A DNA stretch of 6,421 nucleotides, taken from Clostridia bacterium. GTDB lineage: Bacteria; Bacillota_A; Clostridia; Oscillospirales; CAG-272. This document shows positions 5,821 to 6,421 of the stretch, one piece after another. Under the pieces are notes generated by a model. That model saw nothing but the letters and a program-made list of their open reading frames with translations. It was not told where the DNA came from and made no database searches. Location of the stretch: contig JAGDAM010000101.1 of assembly GCA_017959485.1 (NCBI GenBank), positions 1 to 6,421 of the forward strand. Direction: 5' to 3'. Every line of letters begins with the position of its first letter. Position 1 is the first letter of the stretch. The translations under genes were made by a program, and so were the position numbers.

Positions 5821-6378
5821 TTACCCGAACAGATCGGTCTTCCGATGGACGCGGTTTAAGGCGATCATAAGCGGTATACCGAGTATAAAGCAGACCGCCG
5901 CCTGACCCGCTCCGACCGTCAGCGCGTGCAGTCCGAGAACCGTGAGTCGTTCGCTCGCACCGAATGCCTCGGTCAATCCGTACCCGTAATAGAGAACGAA
6001 AGGTATTATCACCGCGTTGAAGACGACCGGAGGCAGCGGGACCAGCAGTTTCGCTCCCAATTTCAGCCTGTCGGTTTTTCCGACGCCGAACGCGCGCCCG
6101 ATAATCCGGCTGCATAGGGCGGCGAGCAGAGTGGCGAGCGAACCGAACACCACGTCGATCCAGGTCCCTCCCATGAGATTCGCGACTGCGCAGCCGATGA
6201 CGAGTCCGGGTATCGCGGCCGGAGTGAAGGCGGGCAGCACGCAAAGCGCCTCGGAAAGGCGGAACTGGATGCCCGCGGAGGAGATCTCCCACAGCACCAT
6301 CGTAAGCACGGCGTAAAGCGCGGCTATGACCGCCGCTCTTGCGATAAAGAGCAGAGTCCCCCTCGTTTGTCTTTTCAT
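5821..6378 (-). CDS. queT: QueT-like ECF transporter S component for a queuosine precursor
   Basis: 185 residues, start ATG at 6378 with AAGGAG (6386-6391) 7 bases upstream. The protein is almost wholly hydrophobic, with about five or six membrane segments. It carries blocks typical of the QueT family: IQFRLSEALCVLPAF (37-51), AAIPGLVIGCAVANLMGG (54-71), VVFGSLATLLAA (76-87) and a PPVVFNAVIIPFVLYYG segment in the middle. A basic tail follows the last membrane segment. QueT proteins are the substrate-binding S subunits of energy-coupling-factor transporters, take up preQ1, preQ0 or related precursors of the tRNA base queuosine, and use shared EcfA/EcfA'/EcfT subunits encoded elsewhere. It is convergent with the epimerase gene and has no biochemical link to it. 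The family is fairly sure; the exact substrate is not. Confidence 0.85.
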   Translation of the reverse strand: MKRQTRGTLLFIARAAVIAALYAVLTMVLWEISSAGIQFRLSEALCVLPAFTPAAIPGLVIGCAVANLMGGTWIDVVFGSLATLLAALCSRIIGRAFGVGKTDRLKLGAKLLVPLPPVVFNAVIIPFVLYYGYGLTEAFGASERLTVLGLHALTVGAGQAAVCFILGIPLMIALNRVHRKTDLFG

Positions 6379-6385
6379 TGTATTT

Positions 6386-6421
6386 CTCCTTAGTTTTTTT
6401 GTCCGGGAAGCACCCGCTTCC
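6386..6421 (-). promoter_or_regulatory. Possible 3' part of a preQ1-I riboswitch (cut by window edge)
   Basis: Reading the minus strand towards the queT-like gene, CCC, five bases, then AAAAAACTAAGG precede the start, and the AAGG is the ribosome site. This matches the spacing and tail of the Bacillus subtilis preQ1-I aptamer as I remember it, in which the A-rich tail and ribosome site are part of the fold. Against it, the visible bases also make a simple hairpin (6406-6411 with 6416-6421, 4-base loop) that does not look like the usual preQ1-I loop. The 5' strand of the aptamer is outside the window. Confidence 0.35.

Overview
The window looks like a stretch of chromosome from an anaerobic Bacillota (Clostridia-type) bacterium with a fairly high GC content. 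The reasons are a DHHW-family envelope protein with a Big2 domain, an excisionase/MerR-like HTH of a type common in Lachnospiraceae and relatives, a QueT-type ECF transporter subunit, strong AGGAGG-like ribosome binding sites and textbook sigma-A promoters. No ribosomal RNA, tRNA, transposase or CRISPR array is visible.

Layout. (1) 1-1149: the 3' part of a secreted, probably envelope-associated DHHW/AlgX-like SGNH protein carrying a Big2-type Ig domain. (2) 1150-1520: a gene-free stretch. Its first half is GC-rich with nested palindromes. Its second half turns abruptly AT-rich and carries a consensus promoter. (3) 1521-2348: an AT-rich gene for a secreted two-domain protein, a PPC-like beta domain followed by a DUF7689-like Cys/His domain; the base composition suggests acquisition. 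(4) 2439-3059: a lipoprotein of unknown function whose reading frame continues 31 codons past its stop. (5) 3168-5723: a regulated two-gene operon. It begins with a 20-bp-arm perfect inverted repeat that overlaps a perfect TTGACA-17-TATAAT promoter. It then encodes an HTH domain fused to a GHMP kinase that closely resembles plant galacturonokinase, followed 8 nt later by a UDP-glucuronate 4-epimerase. (6) 5768-5801: a dyad between convergent genes. (7) 5821-6378, minus strand: a QueT-like queuosine-precursor transporter subunit, with a possible preQ1 riboswitch tail at the window edge.

How the genes work together. The kinase-epimerase pair makes chemical sense. The kinase would make galacturonate-1-phosphate, a pyrophosphorylase encoded elsewhere would make UDP-galacturonate, and the epimerase interconverts that with UDP-glucuronate. 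The most interesting point is that the predicted kinase carries its own DNA-binding domain and sits behind a large operator-like palindrome. This suggests a sugar-acid kinase that may also be the sensor and regulator of its own operon.
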